Source: CAZDYP01 sp964509505 (GTDB lineage Bacteria; Chloroflexota; Anaerolineae; JACRMK01). From it: 59,514 bases of DNA. The stretch spans positions 1 through 59,514 of the forward strand of contig CAZDYP010000007.1 in assembly GCA_964509505.1 (NCBI GenBank), read 5' to 3'. Below are positions 22,209 to 31,284 of this stretch, one piece after another. The translations under genes and the position numbers were made by a program. Every line of letters begins with the position of its first letter. Within the stretch, counting starts at the first letter, position 1. Below the pieces are notes generated by a model. It saw nothing but the letters and a program-made list of their open reading frames with translations. It was not told where the DNA came from and ran no database searches.

Positions 22209-24485
22209 GTGCCTGACTTCCTGAGTTACACCTATCTCGTCCCTCTGTTCCCGTTACTCGCTTTCGCAGCGATCATCTTTTTTACTAACTCCAATAAAAA
22301 ACTGAGCTCCTTTATTGCCATTGGCGCGATTGCGCTCTCGTGGCTCTGGTCGTGGGGTATCGTCGCGCAAGTGATCAGTACGCCCCACTTCGAGCATAGC
22401 AAGCGTATCTTCATCGCATGGGCGGCGACGGGCCGGTTGTCATTTGAAGTGGGTGTGGTCGTAGATGGTTTGACTGCCGCCATGTTGTTCATGGTGCCTT
22501 TTGTGTGTATGCTCATCTTCATCTACGCGCAAGGCTACATGAACCCGCCTGACCTCCACACCGATCCCCTCTACTCGCGTTTCTTCGCTTACATTTCCCT
22601 CTTCGCCTTTGGCATGTTGTTGCTCGTCGTTTCCGACAATTTGTTCACGCTATTCTTAGCGTGGGAAATCATGGGTTTGTGTTCATATCTGTTGATTGGC
22701 TTCTGGTTCCACAAGCCGAGCGCGATGAATGCGGCGAAGAAAGCGTTCCTCACGACGCGCGTGGGCGATGTGCTGTTCTTCTTGGGCATGTTGTTGCTCT
22801 ACAGTTACACGAACACGCTGACCTTCGAGGACATCTTCAAAGAAGAGCTGTTGCATCGTCTCGCGCATACGATGTTCTGGGGCTTGCCGCTCACGACGGT
22901 CATTGCCCTGCTCATCTTCGGCGGCGCCATCGGCAAGAGCGCACAATTCCCGTTGCATGTCTGGTTGCCCGATGCGATGGAAGGTCCGACGCCTGTTTCC
23001 GCGCTGATTCACGCGGCGACGATGGTTGCGGCAGGTGTGTATCTGGTTGCGCGCATGTTGCCTGTGTTCAATGCGGGCGCAGACCATAACCCCCTCGCCT
23101 TGACAACCGTTGCTTTGATTGGCGCTATCACGGCGTTGGGCGCTTCGACGATTGCTGTCGCGCAGAATGACATCAAGCGGGTATTGGCGTATTCGACAGT
23201 CTCGCAGCTCGGTTACATGGTGATGGCGTTGGGCATCGGCGGATACATCGCCGCTATCTTTCATCTATTAACGCACGCGTTCTTCAAAGCCTTGCTGTTC
23301 TTGGGTTCAGGCTCGGTCATCATCGGCATGGAGCGGGGACACCACCTCGCGGCAGCGGCGCACGGTGGACACGACGCGCCAAGCGCGCATCAGGCTGATG
23401 AACACGACGCGCACCAAGCGGCTGATGCTCACGCCTTCGATCCGAATGACATGATGAACATGGGCGGTTTGGGCAAACGGATGCCGCATACGACATGGAC
23501 GTTTTTCGTCGGCGCGTTGGCATTGGCGGGCATTTTCCCATTGGCAGGCTTCTGGAGCAAAGACGAAATTCTGGCGCACGCTTTTGAAGGGTTTGCGCTA
23601 CACGGCGAAGTGAGTCTGCCGTTTTGGATTGGCGTGATTGGCTTGCTCGCTGCGCTGATGACTGCATTCTATACAGGACGACAACTAGGCTTGACGTTTC
23701 TCGGTCAGCCACGTCATGAGGCGGCAGAGAAGGCAAAAGAATCGCCTGCGACAATGACCGTACCCCTGATGGTGTTAGCCGTCTTCACGGTTATCCTGGG
23801 TGTGATGAATCTGCCTGAAACCATCGCAGGCATCCATCTGCCCGGTGCAGGCTTCTTGCATCACTTGATTGGTGAGACGTTCAAAGCCGCCCATCTCGAA
23901 TTTCACGCGACGGCATTTAATCTGACGCTCGCTGTGGGTTCGACGATTTTAGCGTTGGGCAGCTTGGTCGCAGGCATCTTCTTGTATCGCAATATGCCAG
24001 CCGGCGCAGCTGACCCGTTGGCGTCCATGCCGTTCTATCACGTCCTGAAGAATAAGTATTATATGGATGAGCTATACGGCTACTTGATTCGCACGTTCAT
24101 CGTTGATCCGCACAAAGCCTTACAAGCGAACAACAGCCTTACGGGACTGTCGGGACGCTTTGATCGCAATATCATTGATGGCACCGTCAATACCATAGGC
24201 GAAGCGGCGCGTGAGTTAGCCATGGATCTGAAAGATTACTTCGATACGTTGGTGATCGAAGGCCTCGTCAATGGCTCCGGCAAACTCTCGCTGCGGTTTG
24301 GGCAGTGGTTGCGCGGCATTCAAACAGGACGCGCGCAAAATTATTTGTTGGTCGTGACACTTGCCCTCATCGCGCTTGCTGGCTATCGCATCATCGGCAA
24401 CAACTGGGAAATGTTATTGTTTGGCGCCGGCACACTCGCGCTCGTCGGTTATGGCGCGTATATCTTCTCGAAAGCGACGAAATAG
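22209..24485 (+). CDS. nuoL: NADH-quinone oxidoreductase subunit L
   Basis: The protein has 758 residues and many membrane helices. The antiporter-like core includes LFLAWEIMGLCSYLLIGFW, FPLHVWLPDAMEGPTPVSALIHAATMV and NDIKRVLAYSTVSQLGYM. The C-terminal part holds the long lateral helix region typical of NuoL. It is one of three proton-pumping subunits in the complex I membrane arm. A His/Ala/Asp-rich loop (residues about 390-430, with HHLAAAAHGGHD) is inserted. I chose the GTG at 22209, giving VPDFLSYTYLVPLFPLLAF, because GAGG is just upstream and the N-terminus fits the family. Upstream in-frame TTG codons lack a ribosome site. Confidence 0.93.
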   Translation: MPDFLSYTYLVPLFPLLAFAAIIFFTNSNKKLSSFIAIGAIALSWLWSWGIVAQVISTPHFEHSKRIFIAWAATGRLSFEVGVVVDGLTAAMLFMVPFVCMLIFIYAQGYMNPPDLHTDPLYSRFFAYISLFAFGMLLLVVSDNLFTLFLAWEIMGLCSYLLIGFWFHKPSAMNAAKKAFLTTRVGDVLFFLGMLLLYSYTNTLTFEDIFKEELLHRLAHTMFWGLPLTTVIALLIFGGAIGKSAQFPLHVWLPDAMEGPTPVSALIHAATMVAAGVYLVARMLPVFNAGADHNPLALTTVALIGAITALGASTIAVAQNDIKRVLAYSTVSQLGYMVMALGIGGYIAAIFHLLTHAFFKALLFLGSGSVIIGMERGHHLAAAAHGGHDAPSAHQADEHDAHQAADAHAFDPNDMMNMGGLGKRMPHTTWTFFVGALALAGIFPLAGFWSKDEILAHAFEGFALHGEVSLPFWIGVIGLLAALMTAFYTGRQLGLTFLGQPRHEAAEKAKESPATMTVPLMVLAVFTVILGVMNLPETIAGIHLPGAGFLHHLIGETFKAAHLEFHATAFNLTLAVGSTILALGSLVAGIFLYRNMPAGAADPLASMPFYHVLKNKYYMDELYGYLIRTFIVDPHKALQANNSLTGLSGRFDRNIIDGTVNTIGEAARELAMDLKDYFDTLVIEGLVNGSGKLSLRFGQWLRGIQTGRAQNYLLVVTLALIALAGYRIIGNNWEMLLFGAGTLALVGYGAYIFSKATK

Positions 24486-24558
24486 AGGTCAGTAGTCAGT
24501 AGCCAGTAGCCAGATGACCTTTCTGACTACTGGCTACTGACTACTGGCTACTGACTTC
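24486..24558. repeat. Inverted word-repeat, CAGTAGTCAGTAGCCAG family
   Basis: CAGTAGTCAGTAGCCAGTAG words run from the nuoL stop and are mirrored by CTACTGGCTACTGACTACTG. They can form a long imperfect hairpin between nuoL and nuoM. Confidence 0.85.
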
Positions 24559-24576
24559 TAAATGGGGTTGGCATAG

Positions 24577-26199
24577 ATGACGATTCAATATCTTCTCTCA
24601 ATCATCATTTTCTTTCCATTGGTCGGGATGGTGGCCATTTTCTTCATTCCGAAAGAAAATGAGAACGCCATCAAATGGACAGCTGTGCTTACCAGCATTG
24701 TGCCATTCATCTTGTCGGTGATCCTGTGGCAAGGCTACCTCTCCTACGTTGACGCGCGCGCGATGGAGGCGGGCGGCATGTATTATCCCGAACCGCCCAT
24801 CGCGTGGATTCCAACGCTCAACATCTGGTATCGCTTGGGCGTGGACGGCGTGAGCGTGCCACTGATTTTCCTGACGACGTTGCTCACGATCATCTCGTTG
24901 TTCTATTCGTCGTACGTCATCAAAGACCGTGTGAAAGAATACTTCGCGCTGTTCCTGTTGTTGGAGACGGGCATGTTGGGCGTGTTCGCCGCGCTCGACT
25001 TCTTCCTCTTCTACATCTTCTGGGAAATCGGTCTCGTGCCGATGTACTTCCTCATCGGCATCTGGGGACACACCGAAGACCGTCCGCAATACTCTGCGAT
25101 GAAGTTCTTCATCTACACCTTGATTGGTTCGGTGTTGATGTTGTTGGCGATTCTGGCGCTCTATTTCCAAACAGGCTCATTCGATATTGTCGCCATCGCG
25201 AAGCACCCCGCGCTCATGGATCCGAAGTGGTGGTTGTTCAAGAATTTAGCCTTCTGGGGCATGTTCGCCGCCTTCGCGATCAAAGTTCCAATGTGGCCCT
25301 TCCATACGTGGTTGCCCGACGCGCACACCGCTGCGCCCACGGCTGGCTCGGTGATTCTGGCGGGCGTGTTGTTGAAGCTCGGCGCCTATGGGTTCATTCG
25401 TGTGCTCATGCCTATCTTCCCCGATGTGCTGTGGCGCTATGCGGGCTTGGCGATTGCGATTCTGGCGGTCATTAGCATCGTCTATGGCGCGTTCGTTTCG
25501 ATGGCGCAAACCGATCTCAAGCGGCTCATCGCCTACTCGTCCGTCAATCACATGGGCTATACCATGCTGGGTATCGCCGCCGCGGCGATGGTGAATTGGG
25601 AAGGCTACAAACCGTATGCGGATTCGGCGGCGATTGCGTTGAACGGCGCGGTCTTGCAGATGTTCAATCATGGCATCATCACGGGCGGTTTGTTCTTGAT
25701 GGTCGGCATGTTGTATGAACGGGCGCACACCCGGCGTGTGGACGCCTTCGGCGGACTCGCCGAGAAAATTCCGACGTACTATGGCTTGATGATGCTCACC
25801 TCGTTTGCCTCATTGGGCTTGCCGTTCCTCGCGGGCTTCGTCTCCGAGTTCATGATTTTCCGCGGCGCCTTCCACATCATCCCCGGCATCGCCGCCCTCG
25901 GCGTCATCGGCATCGTGGTCACGGCCGCGTTCATCCTCTGGAAAATTATTCAGATGGTGTTCCTTGGGCCTGTGGACGAACACAAATACGCCGAGCTGGA
26001 GCATCATCTCAGTGTCAACACGCTGGCGGAATACTGGCAATCGTCGGGCAAAGGCCGGTTCATGAAGGATATGCAATCGTGGGAAGTTGTCGCAATGACG
26101 CCGCTTGCCGTGTTCATGGTCGCCATCGGCGTCTTCCCCGCGCCGATCATCAATCTCATCAACACCACCGCCATAAAAATTTTGAGTAGCATCAGCTAA
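24577..26199 (+). CDS. nuoM: NADH-quinone oxidoreductase subunit M
   Basis: The protein has 540 residues and about 14 membrane helices. Signature segments are LFYIFWEIGLVPMYFLIGIWG, PMWPFHTWLPDAHTAAPTAG and KRLIAYSSVNHMGY. It is an antiporter-like proton channel of complex I. It starts 91 bp after nuoL and is followed by nuoN, the usual L-M-N order. Confidence 0.95.
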   Translation: MTIQYLLSIIIFFPLVGMVAIFFIPKENENAIKWTAVLTSIVPFILSVILWQGYLSYVDARAMEAGGMYYPEPPIAWIPTLNIWYRLGVDGVSVPLIFLTTLLTIISLFYSSYVIKDRVKEYFALFLLLETGMLGVFAALDFFLFYIFWEIGLVPMYFLIGIWGHTEDRPQYSAMKFFIYTLIGSVLMLLAILALYFQTGSFDIVAIAKHPALMDPKWWLFKNLAFWGMFAAFAIKVPMWPFHTWLPDAHTAAPTAGSVILAGVLLKLGAYGFIRVLMPIFPDVLWRYAGLAIAILAVISIVYGAFVSMAQTDLKRLIAYSSVNHMGYTMLGIAAAAMVNWEGYKPYADSAAIALNGAVLQMFNHGIITGGLFLMVGMLYERAHTRRVDAFGGLAEKIPTYYGLMMLTSFASLGLPFLAGFVSEFMIFRGAFHIIPGIAALGVIGIVVTAAFILWKIIQMVFLGPVDEHKYAELEHHLSVNTLAEYWQSSGKGRFMKDMQSWEVVAMTPLAVFMVAIGVFPAPIINLINTTAIKILSSIS

Positions 26200-26256
26200 T
26201 AGTCGCTAGTCGCTAAGGACTAGCGACTAGCAACTAACGACTAGCAACTAACGACT
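26200..26256. repeat. Inverted word-repeat, TAGTCGCTAGTCG family, abutting nuoN
   Basis: TAGTCGCTAGTCGCTAAGG is followed by ACTAGCGACTAGCAACTAACG words. The array runs directly into the nuoN ATG (ACGACTATG), leaving no Shine-Dalgarno sequence. Confidence 0.9.
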
Positions 26257-27762
26257 ATGGCACAACTGACCCATCTTGGCCCCGAACTGATTCTTACCGC
26301 AGTGGCCGTGCTCATCTTAATCGTTGATTTGATTTCAGAGGAGGATGGGCGCAACTGGTCGCCGTGGCTCGCGCTCATCGGCTTCGTGTTGACGGCGCTG
26401 TGGTCGGTGTCGTTGTTTTATGCGCCTACGCCTGAGACGACGAACCCCATCTTAGGCAGCATGTATGTCTCGGATAGCTTTACTTCGTTCTTCCGTTTTG
26501 CGATGTCGTTGCTCGGCGCGTTGATCGTGCTGGCTTCCAAAGATTACGTCGAGCAACGCACGAAGTATGTCGCCGAGTTTTACGCGCTGCTGATGTTCGT
26601 CGTGTTGTCGGCGGTGTTGCTGGCTGGCTCGATTGACTTGGTGATGTTATTCCTCTCCTTCGAGTTCCTCAGTATCACGTCGTACATCATGGTCGGCTAC
26701 TTGCGCGACGACAAAAAGTCGTCCGAAGGCGCGCTGAAGTATTTCTTGTATGGCTCGGTGTCATCCGCCATCATGCTCTATGGCATCTCGCTTCTGTATG
26801 GCGCGGGCGGCTACACCAACCTCGAAGAGATGGCGAGTTTCCTTGCGTCGAAAGCGGCGCTGCCGTATCAAGGCTTGGTCATAATGGGGATGATTCTGAC
26901 CGTCGTCGGCTTCGGTTTCAAAATTGCCCTTGCGCCTTTCCATCAATGGTCGCCCGATGCATACGAAGGCGCGCCGACCCCCGTCACCGCGTTCATCTCC
27001 GTCGGTCCGAAGATTGCGGGTTTTGCGGCGCTCGCCCGTGTGGTGGTCGTCGGTTTGACCTGGCAATTCAAGGAAGGGCAGCCGTACTTCGTGCCTGATT
27101 GGTCTAACTTGTTGTGGGCGATTGCGGCGATTAGCATGACGCTCGGCAACCTCGTCGCCTTGCGCCAACGCAACATCAAGCGGCTGATTGCGTATTCGTC
27201 TATCGCGCAAACGGGCTACATGCTCATCGGCATCGTCGCCAATGTCGCTTCAGGCGACGGCGTGCGCGGCATCTTGGTGTATCTCGTCGCCTACATCTTC
27301 ACGAACATCGGCTTGTTCATCGCGGTTATCGCCTACTCGAATCAAATCGGCTCGGATGAAATCGAAGATTACGCAGGTATGATTCAACGCTCGCCGTTCA
27401 TGGCAATCGCCATGCTCATCTTCTTCTTGTCGCTCGCCGGCATTCCGCCGACCGCAGGCTTCGTCGGCAAGTTTCTCGTGTTCGGCGCGGCGATTGATGC
27501 GGCGAACGCGACGGACAGCCAAATGCTGACGTGGCTCGCGGTCATCGGCGCGGTGAACAGCGTTATCTCGATTGGCTACTATTTCAACATCGTGCGCTAT
27601 ATGTTCTTCGTGCCGCCCAAAGAGACCACGACCATCACGCTATCGCCGACGCTGAATTTCTCGCTCGTCTTCACGACGGCGATGACGTTGGTGATGGGTG
27701 TGCTGCCGCAGCCGTTCATAGATTTTGCAGCGCTGTCAGTGAAGGCGATTTTCAAGAGCTAG
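26257..27762 (+). CDS. nuoN: NADH-quinone oxidoreductase subunit N
   Basis: The protein has 501 residues and about 14 membrane helices. It has LSFEFLSITSYIMVGYLRDD, LAPFHQWSPDAYEGAPTPVTAFIS and KRLIAYSSIAQTGYMLIG, all typical of NuoN. It completes the L-M-N antiporter set. The start codon directly follows a TAGTCGC-family repeat and has no visible ribosome binding site. The stop TAG opens the next repeat array (TAGTCACTCG). Confidence 0.95.
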   Translation: MAQLTHLGPELILTAVAVLILIVDLISEEDGRNWSPWLALIGFVLTALWSVSLFYAPTPETTNPILGSMYVSDSFTSFFRFAMSLLGALIVLASKDYVEQRTKYVAEFYALLMFVVLSAVLLAGSIDLVMLFLSFEFLSITSYIMVGYLRDDKKSSEGALKYFLYGSVSSAIMLYGISLLYGAGGYTNLEEMASFLASKAALPYQGLVIMGMILTVVGFGFKIALAPFHQWSPDAYEGAPTPVTAFISVGPKIAGFAALARVVVVGLTWQFKEGQPYFVPDWSNLLWAIAAISMTLGNLVALRQRNIKRLIAYSSIAQTGYMLIGIVANVASGDGVRGILVYLVAYIFTNIGLFIAVIAYSNQIGSDEIEDYAGMIQRSPFMAIAMLIFFLSLAGIPPTAGFVGKFLVFGAAIDAANATDSQMLTWLAVIGAVNSVISIGYYFNIVRYMFFVPPKETTTITLSPTLNFSLVFTTAMTLVMGVLPQPFIDFAALSVKAIFKS

Positions 27763-27845
27763 TCACTCGCCGCTCGTCGTTAGTCGCTAGCGGCGAGCAA
27801 ATTGATGACGAATGACTAGCAGCTACCCACAAGCGACTAATGACG
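27763..27845. repeat. Inverted word-repeat, TAGTCGC family
   Basis: CGCCGCTCGTCGTTAGTCGC and CTAGCGGCGAGC form an inverted pair. GACGAATGACTAGCAGC-type words follow, up to the atpI start. Confidence 0.85.
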
Positions 27846-27855
27846 AGTGCCGAAT

Positions 27856-28083
27856 ATGAAGGACAATGGTCGGCAAACGATTGTGAGCGCGGGTATCCTC
27901 GCGCAGTTGAGCATCGCCATTGTGACGGCGATGGTTGTGCCATTGCTCATCGGCATCTGGATTAGTCGCACGTTCGAACTGGGTCCATTGGCGATTGTCT
28001 GCGCGATGGCTATTGGCATGGGCATTGGCGGCTTTGCCATCTATCGCATCGTGAAGAAAACGTACGATGAACTGAGTCGTTAG
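27856..28083 (+). CDS. atpI: AtpI/AtpZ-like F0F1 ATP synthase accessory membrane protein
   Basis: The protein has 75 residues and two membrane helices (SAGILAQLSIAIVTAMVVPLL and LAIVCAMAIGMGIGGFAIY). It is the first gene before atpB, where AtpI/AtpZ proteins assist c-ring assembly or ion supply. The ATG at 27856 gives MKDNGRQTIV. A GTG three codons upstream is an alternative. No clear ribosome site is seen. The stop TAG is the first word of the next repeat. Confidence 0.78.
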   Translation: MKDNGRQTIVSAGILAQLSIAIVTAMVVPLLIGIWISRTFELGPLAIVCAMAIGMGIGGFAIYRIVKKTYDELSR

Positions 28084-28127
28084 TCTTTAGTCGCTAGTGA
28101 CTAGCGGCTAGTGACGAGTGACTATCT
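28084..28127. repeat. Word-repeat, TAGTCGC family
   Basis: TTTAGTCGCTAGTGACTAGCGGCTAGTGACGAG lies between the atpI stop and the GGAGG site of atpB. It is partly self-complementary. Confidence 0.8.
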
Positions 28128-28143
28128 TGGAGGTTAGCGAGTA

Positions 28144-29133
28144 ATGAAGAATCCCAAACTTTGGGGAGCGTTGGCGGTGCTAGTCGCCATCGGCGCAGCG
28201 ATCAAATACTGGTGGCCCTCGCCATTTCGCATCGGTCCGTCAGTGGTCGCGGAGCCGGTGTTTTACGTCGGCGGCTTTGTGGTGTCTAATGCGATTCTAG
28301 TCAGTTGGGTCGTGGCGCTGTTGCTGATTCTGGTAGCTTTTACCGTGACGCGCAACCCCAAACTCGTGCCGAGCGGTTTGCAAAACCTGATGGAGATTGT
28401 GGTTGAGGCGATTTACAATCTCGTGCATCAGACGACGGGCGGCGACGCGAAACGCACGCGCTGGTTCTTCCCTTTCGTGGCGACGTTCCTGTTGTACATC
28501 CTCGTCGGCAACATGCTGGGCTTGCTGCCGGGCTTCGGTCCCATCGGCGTCGTGCATCAAGAAGACCCCAAGCATCCTGCCCACGCCGAAGGCGTCATCG
28601 AGCTGTTCGAGTTGCCTGCCAGCTTCTCGGTGCCAGGTGAGTTGCACGTGCCTGCCAAGACGGGAGAGCATGGCGGCGAGCATGAAGCCAAAGCCGAGTT
28701 CTTCCCCTTCTTCCGCGCGCCGTCCGCAGACTTCAATTTCACGCTTGCCTTTGCGCTCATCTCGTGGATCATGACGCAAGCGTATGGCGTCTTCAATCTC
28801 GGCTTGCTGAAATTCCTTAGCAAGTATATCGTGCTAGGCAAAATTTTGAAGGGGCAAATCGGCATGGGGCTGCTGGATTTCGTCGTCGGCATCCTTGAGG
28901 CGATTTCGGAAATTTCCAAGATCATCTCGTTGAGTTTCCGTCTCTTTGGCAACATCTTTGCGGGCGAAGTGTTGCTGCTCGTCATGTTTATTCTGTTCCC
29001 GTTGCTGCCGTTGCCGTTCTATTTCCTTGAACTCATGGTGGCGGCGATTCAAGCGTTCGTATTCGCTGTGCTAACGCTCGTGTTCATGACGCAAGCGACG
29101 ACGGCGCCGCATGGCGCGGAAGAACACCATTAA
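28144..29133 (+). CDS. atpB: F0F1 ATP synthase subunit a
   Basis: The protein has 329 residues and several membrane helices. The essential Arg lies in SLSFRLFGNIFAGEV and the final helices contain AIQAFVFAVLTLVFM. Subunit a forms the proton half-channels beside the c-ring. A polar insert near residues 138-192 (from HQEDPKHPAHAEG to the KAEFFPFF segment) is larger than in E. coli. GGAGG precedes the ATG by 10 nt. Confidence 0.95.
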   Translation: MKNPKLWGALAVLVAIGAAIKYWWPSPFRIGPSVVAEPVFYVGGFVVSNAILVSWVVALLLILVAFTVTRNPKLVPSGLQNLMEIVVEAIYNLVHQTTGGDAKRTRWFFPFVATFLLYILVGNMLGLLPGFGPIGVVHQEDPKHPAHAEGVIELFELPASFSVPGELHVPAKTGEHGGEHEAKAEFFPFFRAPSADFNFTLAFALISWIMTQAYGVFNLGLLKFLSKYIVLGKILKGQIGMGLLDFVVGILEAISEISKIISLSFRLFGNIFAGEVLLLVMFILFPLLPLPFYFLELMVAAIQAFVFAVLTLVFMTQATTAPHGAEEHH

Positions 29134-29144
29134 AATCATTTTAG

Positions 29145-29215
29145 GTTTTTGATTTGTGATTTTTGATTGAAACTAATCGGCTCTGAATCGCAAATCTAAA
29201 ATCTGAAATTACCAA
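29145..29215. repeat. AT-rich inverted word-repeat
   Basis: Words of the TTTGATTTGTGATTTTTGATT type are followed by AATCGCAAATCTAAAATCTG. They can pair as an imperfect hairpin between atpB and atpE. Confidence 0.7.
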
Positions 29216-29239
29216 TTCCCACACGGAGGGTTTTTACTC

Positions 29240-29497
29240 ATGTTACTCCCATTGTCGGCTAATGATATTGAAGTGGCATTGCGTCTCGTCGCGGCGGGCC
29301 TCGCCATCGGCTTGGGTACCATCGGCCCAGGCATCGGCGTCGGGTTGGTTGTGAATGCGGCGCTGCAAGCCATTGGGCGCAACCCCGATGCGGCAGGTCA
29401 AGTCACCATCAATATGTTCTTGGGCATCGCCTTCGCCGAAGGGCTAGGCATCTTTGCGCTGCTCATCTCGCTGCTCATCGGCTTCAGAATTTTGTAA
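29240..29497 (+). CDS. atpE: F0F1 ATP synthase subunit c
   Basis: The protein has 85 residues and forms a two-helix hairpin. The loop is GRNPDAAGQ and the ion-binding carboxylate is the Glu of LGIAFAEGLGIF. The positions that are Gln and Ser in sodium-binding rings are Val (GIGVG) and Gly (AEG) here, which points to a proton ring. A GGAGGG site is present upstream of the ATG. Confidence 0.96.
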   Translation: MLLPLSANDIEVALRLVAAGLAIGLGTIGPGIGVGLVVNAALQAIGRNPDAAGQVTINMFLGIAFAEGLGIFALLISLLIGFRIL

Positions 29498-29504
29498 AAA
29501 TGCC

Positions 29505-29580
29505 AAGAGTCAAGCGTCAGGTATCAAGTGACGATCGAGCTGGCTGAATACTGTTCACTGTTCACTGAACACTGATAACT
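29505..29580. repeat. Word-repeat, CACTGTTCACTG family
   Basis: AGAGTCAAGCGTCAGGTATCAAG words are followed by ACTGTTCACTGTTCACTGAACACTG between atpE and atpF. The same CACTGTTCAC words occur before the patatin gene. Confidence 0.7.
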
Positions 29581-29597
29581 GATTGGGAGGGTCTCAC

Positions 29598-30083
29598 GTG
29601 GATAAACTAGGTGTCAGCTTGCCGTGGCTCATCACACAGGCTGTCAATTTTTTGGTCGTGCTGTTCATCTTGCAGCAGTTCGCCTACAAGCCGTTGCTTG
29701 CCATGATGGACAAGCGCAAGAACGAAATCGCCAACGCGCTGGCGAATGCGGATAAGGTGAGACAGGAAGCGGCCGCCAAGCAAGCCGAATACGAAAAACA
29801 ACTCGAGGCGCAACGGCGCGAAGGGCAAGAAGCCATCGCCCGCGCGACCGCGCAATCCGAGAAGGTGCGCGCCGAAATCATCGCCAAGGCGAATGCGGAA
29901 GCGGAAGAAATCAAAGCGAAGGCGCGCGCCGAAGCTGATTACGAGCGCAAGCAGGCGGCGGCGCAATTGCAACGCGAAGCGGCTGAGTTGTCGCTGGCGA
30001 TCACACAAAAGGTGTTGGCGGGCGGCGGCGTCAACGAAGCGACCCATCGCCAGTTGGTGCAGCAATTCCTCGCCGACTTATAA
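29598..30083 (+). CDS. atpF: F0F1 ATP synthase subunit b
   Basis: The protein has 161 residues from a GTG start at 29598. One N-terminal membrane helix (LITQAVNFLVVLFILQQFAY) is followed by a long Ala/Glu/Lys/Arg coiled coil (about residues 35-145). This is the peripheral stalk. GGGAGG lies 7 nt before the GTG, so the in-frame TTG five codons upstream, which overlaps that site, is rejected. Confidence 0.93.
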   Translation: MDKLGVSLPWLITQAVNFLVVLFILQQFAYKPLLAMMDKRKNEIANALANADKVRQEAAAKQAEYEKQLEAQRREGQEAIARATAQSEKVRAEIIAKANAEAEEIKAKARAEADYERKQAAAQLQREAAELSLAITQKVLAGGGVNEATHRQLVQQFLADL

Positions 30084-30165
30084 ACGCTGAAGCGCTGACA
30101 ACGCTGAGAACGCTGAGGGGATTCAATTATTCAGCGACATCAGCAACTCGGCGACCTCAGCGCTC
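30084..30165. repeat. Inverted word-repeat, ACGCTGAG family
   Basis: AACGCTGAGAACGCTGAGG-type words are mirrored by CAGCGACATCAGCAACTCGG and CCTCAGCGCT. This is a hairpin-forming spacer between atpF and atpH. Confidence 0.8.
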
Positions 30166-30178
30166 TGGAGAAAGCATC

Positions 30179-30535
30179 ATGTCGAATCCCACTCACATCG
30201 CGCAGACCTTGTATCAGGCGACGGTCAAAGAACTGTCGGCGGCGCACGACCCAACCTTGCAGCGCGAGGTCTTGAAGAGCCTCGACGGCATGTTGAAGAC
30301 GGGCGCGCAAAACGTCGCCGTCATCACTAGTGCCGTCGAGCTCACCAGCGCAGAAAAAGCTGCGCTGGAACAAAAATTGCGCGCGAAGTTCAACGCCAAC
30401 TTGACGTTTGAATATAAGGTGGATGTGGCATTGCTGGGCGGGGTGGTCGTCAAAGTCGGCGATAAGATCATTGACGGCTCGCTGGCCAATAAACTGAACG
30501 CGATGCGCGAGACGTTGTTGGGGGGAACGCGATAA
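30179..30535 (+). CDS. atpH: F0F1 ATP synthase subunit delta, short form
   Basis: The protein has 118 residues against a usual 175-185. The C-terminal OSCP/delta domain is clear: VITSAVELTSAEKAALEQKL, then ALLGGVVVKVGDKIIDGSLA. Only about 44 residues precede it, too few for the six-helix N-terminal domain that grips the alpha subunits. The ATG has GGAG 9 nt upstream, and the spacer before it has no alternative coding start. The stalk connection may therefore be unusual, or the missing domain may be lineage-specific. Confidence 0.85.
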   Translation: MSNPTHIAQTLYQATVKELSAAHDPTLQREVLKSLDGMLKTGAQNVAVITSAVELTSAEKAALEQKLRAKFNANLTFEYKVDVALLGGVVVKVGDKIIDGSLANKLNAMRETLLGGTR

Positions 30536-30590
30536 CTGAGAAGTGGATAGGCGCAAACTTCTGCGTTGTTCTTTATGAAGTGAGGCATGC

Positions 30591-31172
30591 ATGAAACGCT
30601 CACCGAATCTATATAAGATAATTTTCAGTGCTATCCTGATTGGTGTCATAATGTGGGGAAGCATTGTGCTTTTTCGTTCGCTTCCTCAGGGCGGCACTCA
30701 ATCGGCCTATCCACTTCCCGGTACACCATCACCTTTTGCATCGCCTACAGGAATAATGCTCACGCCTGTTCAAACAATACAACCACAGCTATCCACTTCT
30801 CGTCCACCTGCTCTGCTAACGCCTAACCGTGTAATACCAAGGACGCCATTACCAAGCATTACTCCTTTGCCTATAACTCAAACCTTCGATTTAGCTCCTG
30901 CGGTAGCAGAAGTTGATAAGTACAAGGTTTATGTTAAACGAGCGAATGGCATATATCATCTTTACCTGATGCAGTATGAAAAAGATCGAGAACAAATTCC
31001 AATGAATCCAGGGGATGAGATAATTATCTCAATACCCCCACCATCTCTGATGGGGCAATTTGCGCCTCTTCCCACCTTTCAACCTTCAACGTCAACTCCC
31101 ACACAGCAACCTTACCCTATCCCTGCAACGCGTAGCCCATCGGTTCGTTTATTCAGATGGGTATGGGGTTAA
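30591..31172 (+). CDS. Membrane-anchored Pro/Thr-rich protein inserted in the atp cluster
   Basis: The protein has 193 residues. One N-terminal membrane helix (IIFSAILIGVIMWGSIVLF) is followed by an extracytoplasmic Pro/Ser/Thr-rich region (TPSPFASPTG to TPLPSITPLP) and a small domain with KYKVYVKRANGIYHLYLMQY. GAGG precedes the ATG. It lies between atpH and atpA on the same strand, where no ATP synthase gene of this kind is known. Base composition looks more AT-rich than its neighbours. I recognise no family. A later arrival in the operon is likely. Confidence 0.6.
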   Translation: MKRSPNLYKIIFSAILIGVIMWGSIVLFRSLPQGGTQSAYPLPGTPSPFASPTGIMLTPVQTIQPQLSTSRPPALLTPNRVIPRTPLPSITPLPITQTFDLAPAVAEVDKYKVYVKRANGIYHLYLMQYEKDREQIPMNPGDEIIISIPPPSLMGQFAPLPTFQPSTSTPTQQPYPIPATRSPSVRLFRWVWG

Positions 31173-31284
31173 TCCCAATTTTAATAATGATGAAGATGCA
31201 CGGTATGCAGGAACTGGTGGCAAGGTGTGTAATTGGCTTCTATTCCCATCACAACACCATTACTTGCCTTTGACAGTCAGATGA
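31173..31284 (+). pseudogene. Possible frameshifted tail of the preceding gene
   Basis: After the upstream gene's stop, another frame reads SDGYGVNPNFNNDEDARYAG and then GGKVCNWLLF, ending at TGA 31282-31284. This acidic, cysteine-containing stretch looks more like real protein than the upstream gene's last residues (RLFRWVWG). A single frameshift near 31130-31170 would join them. Confidence 0.35.
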
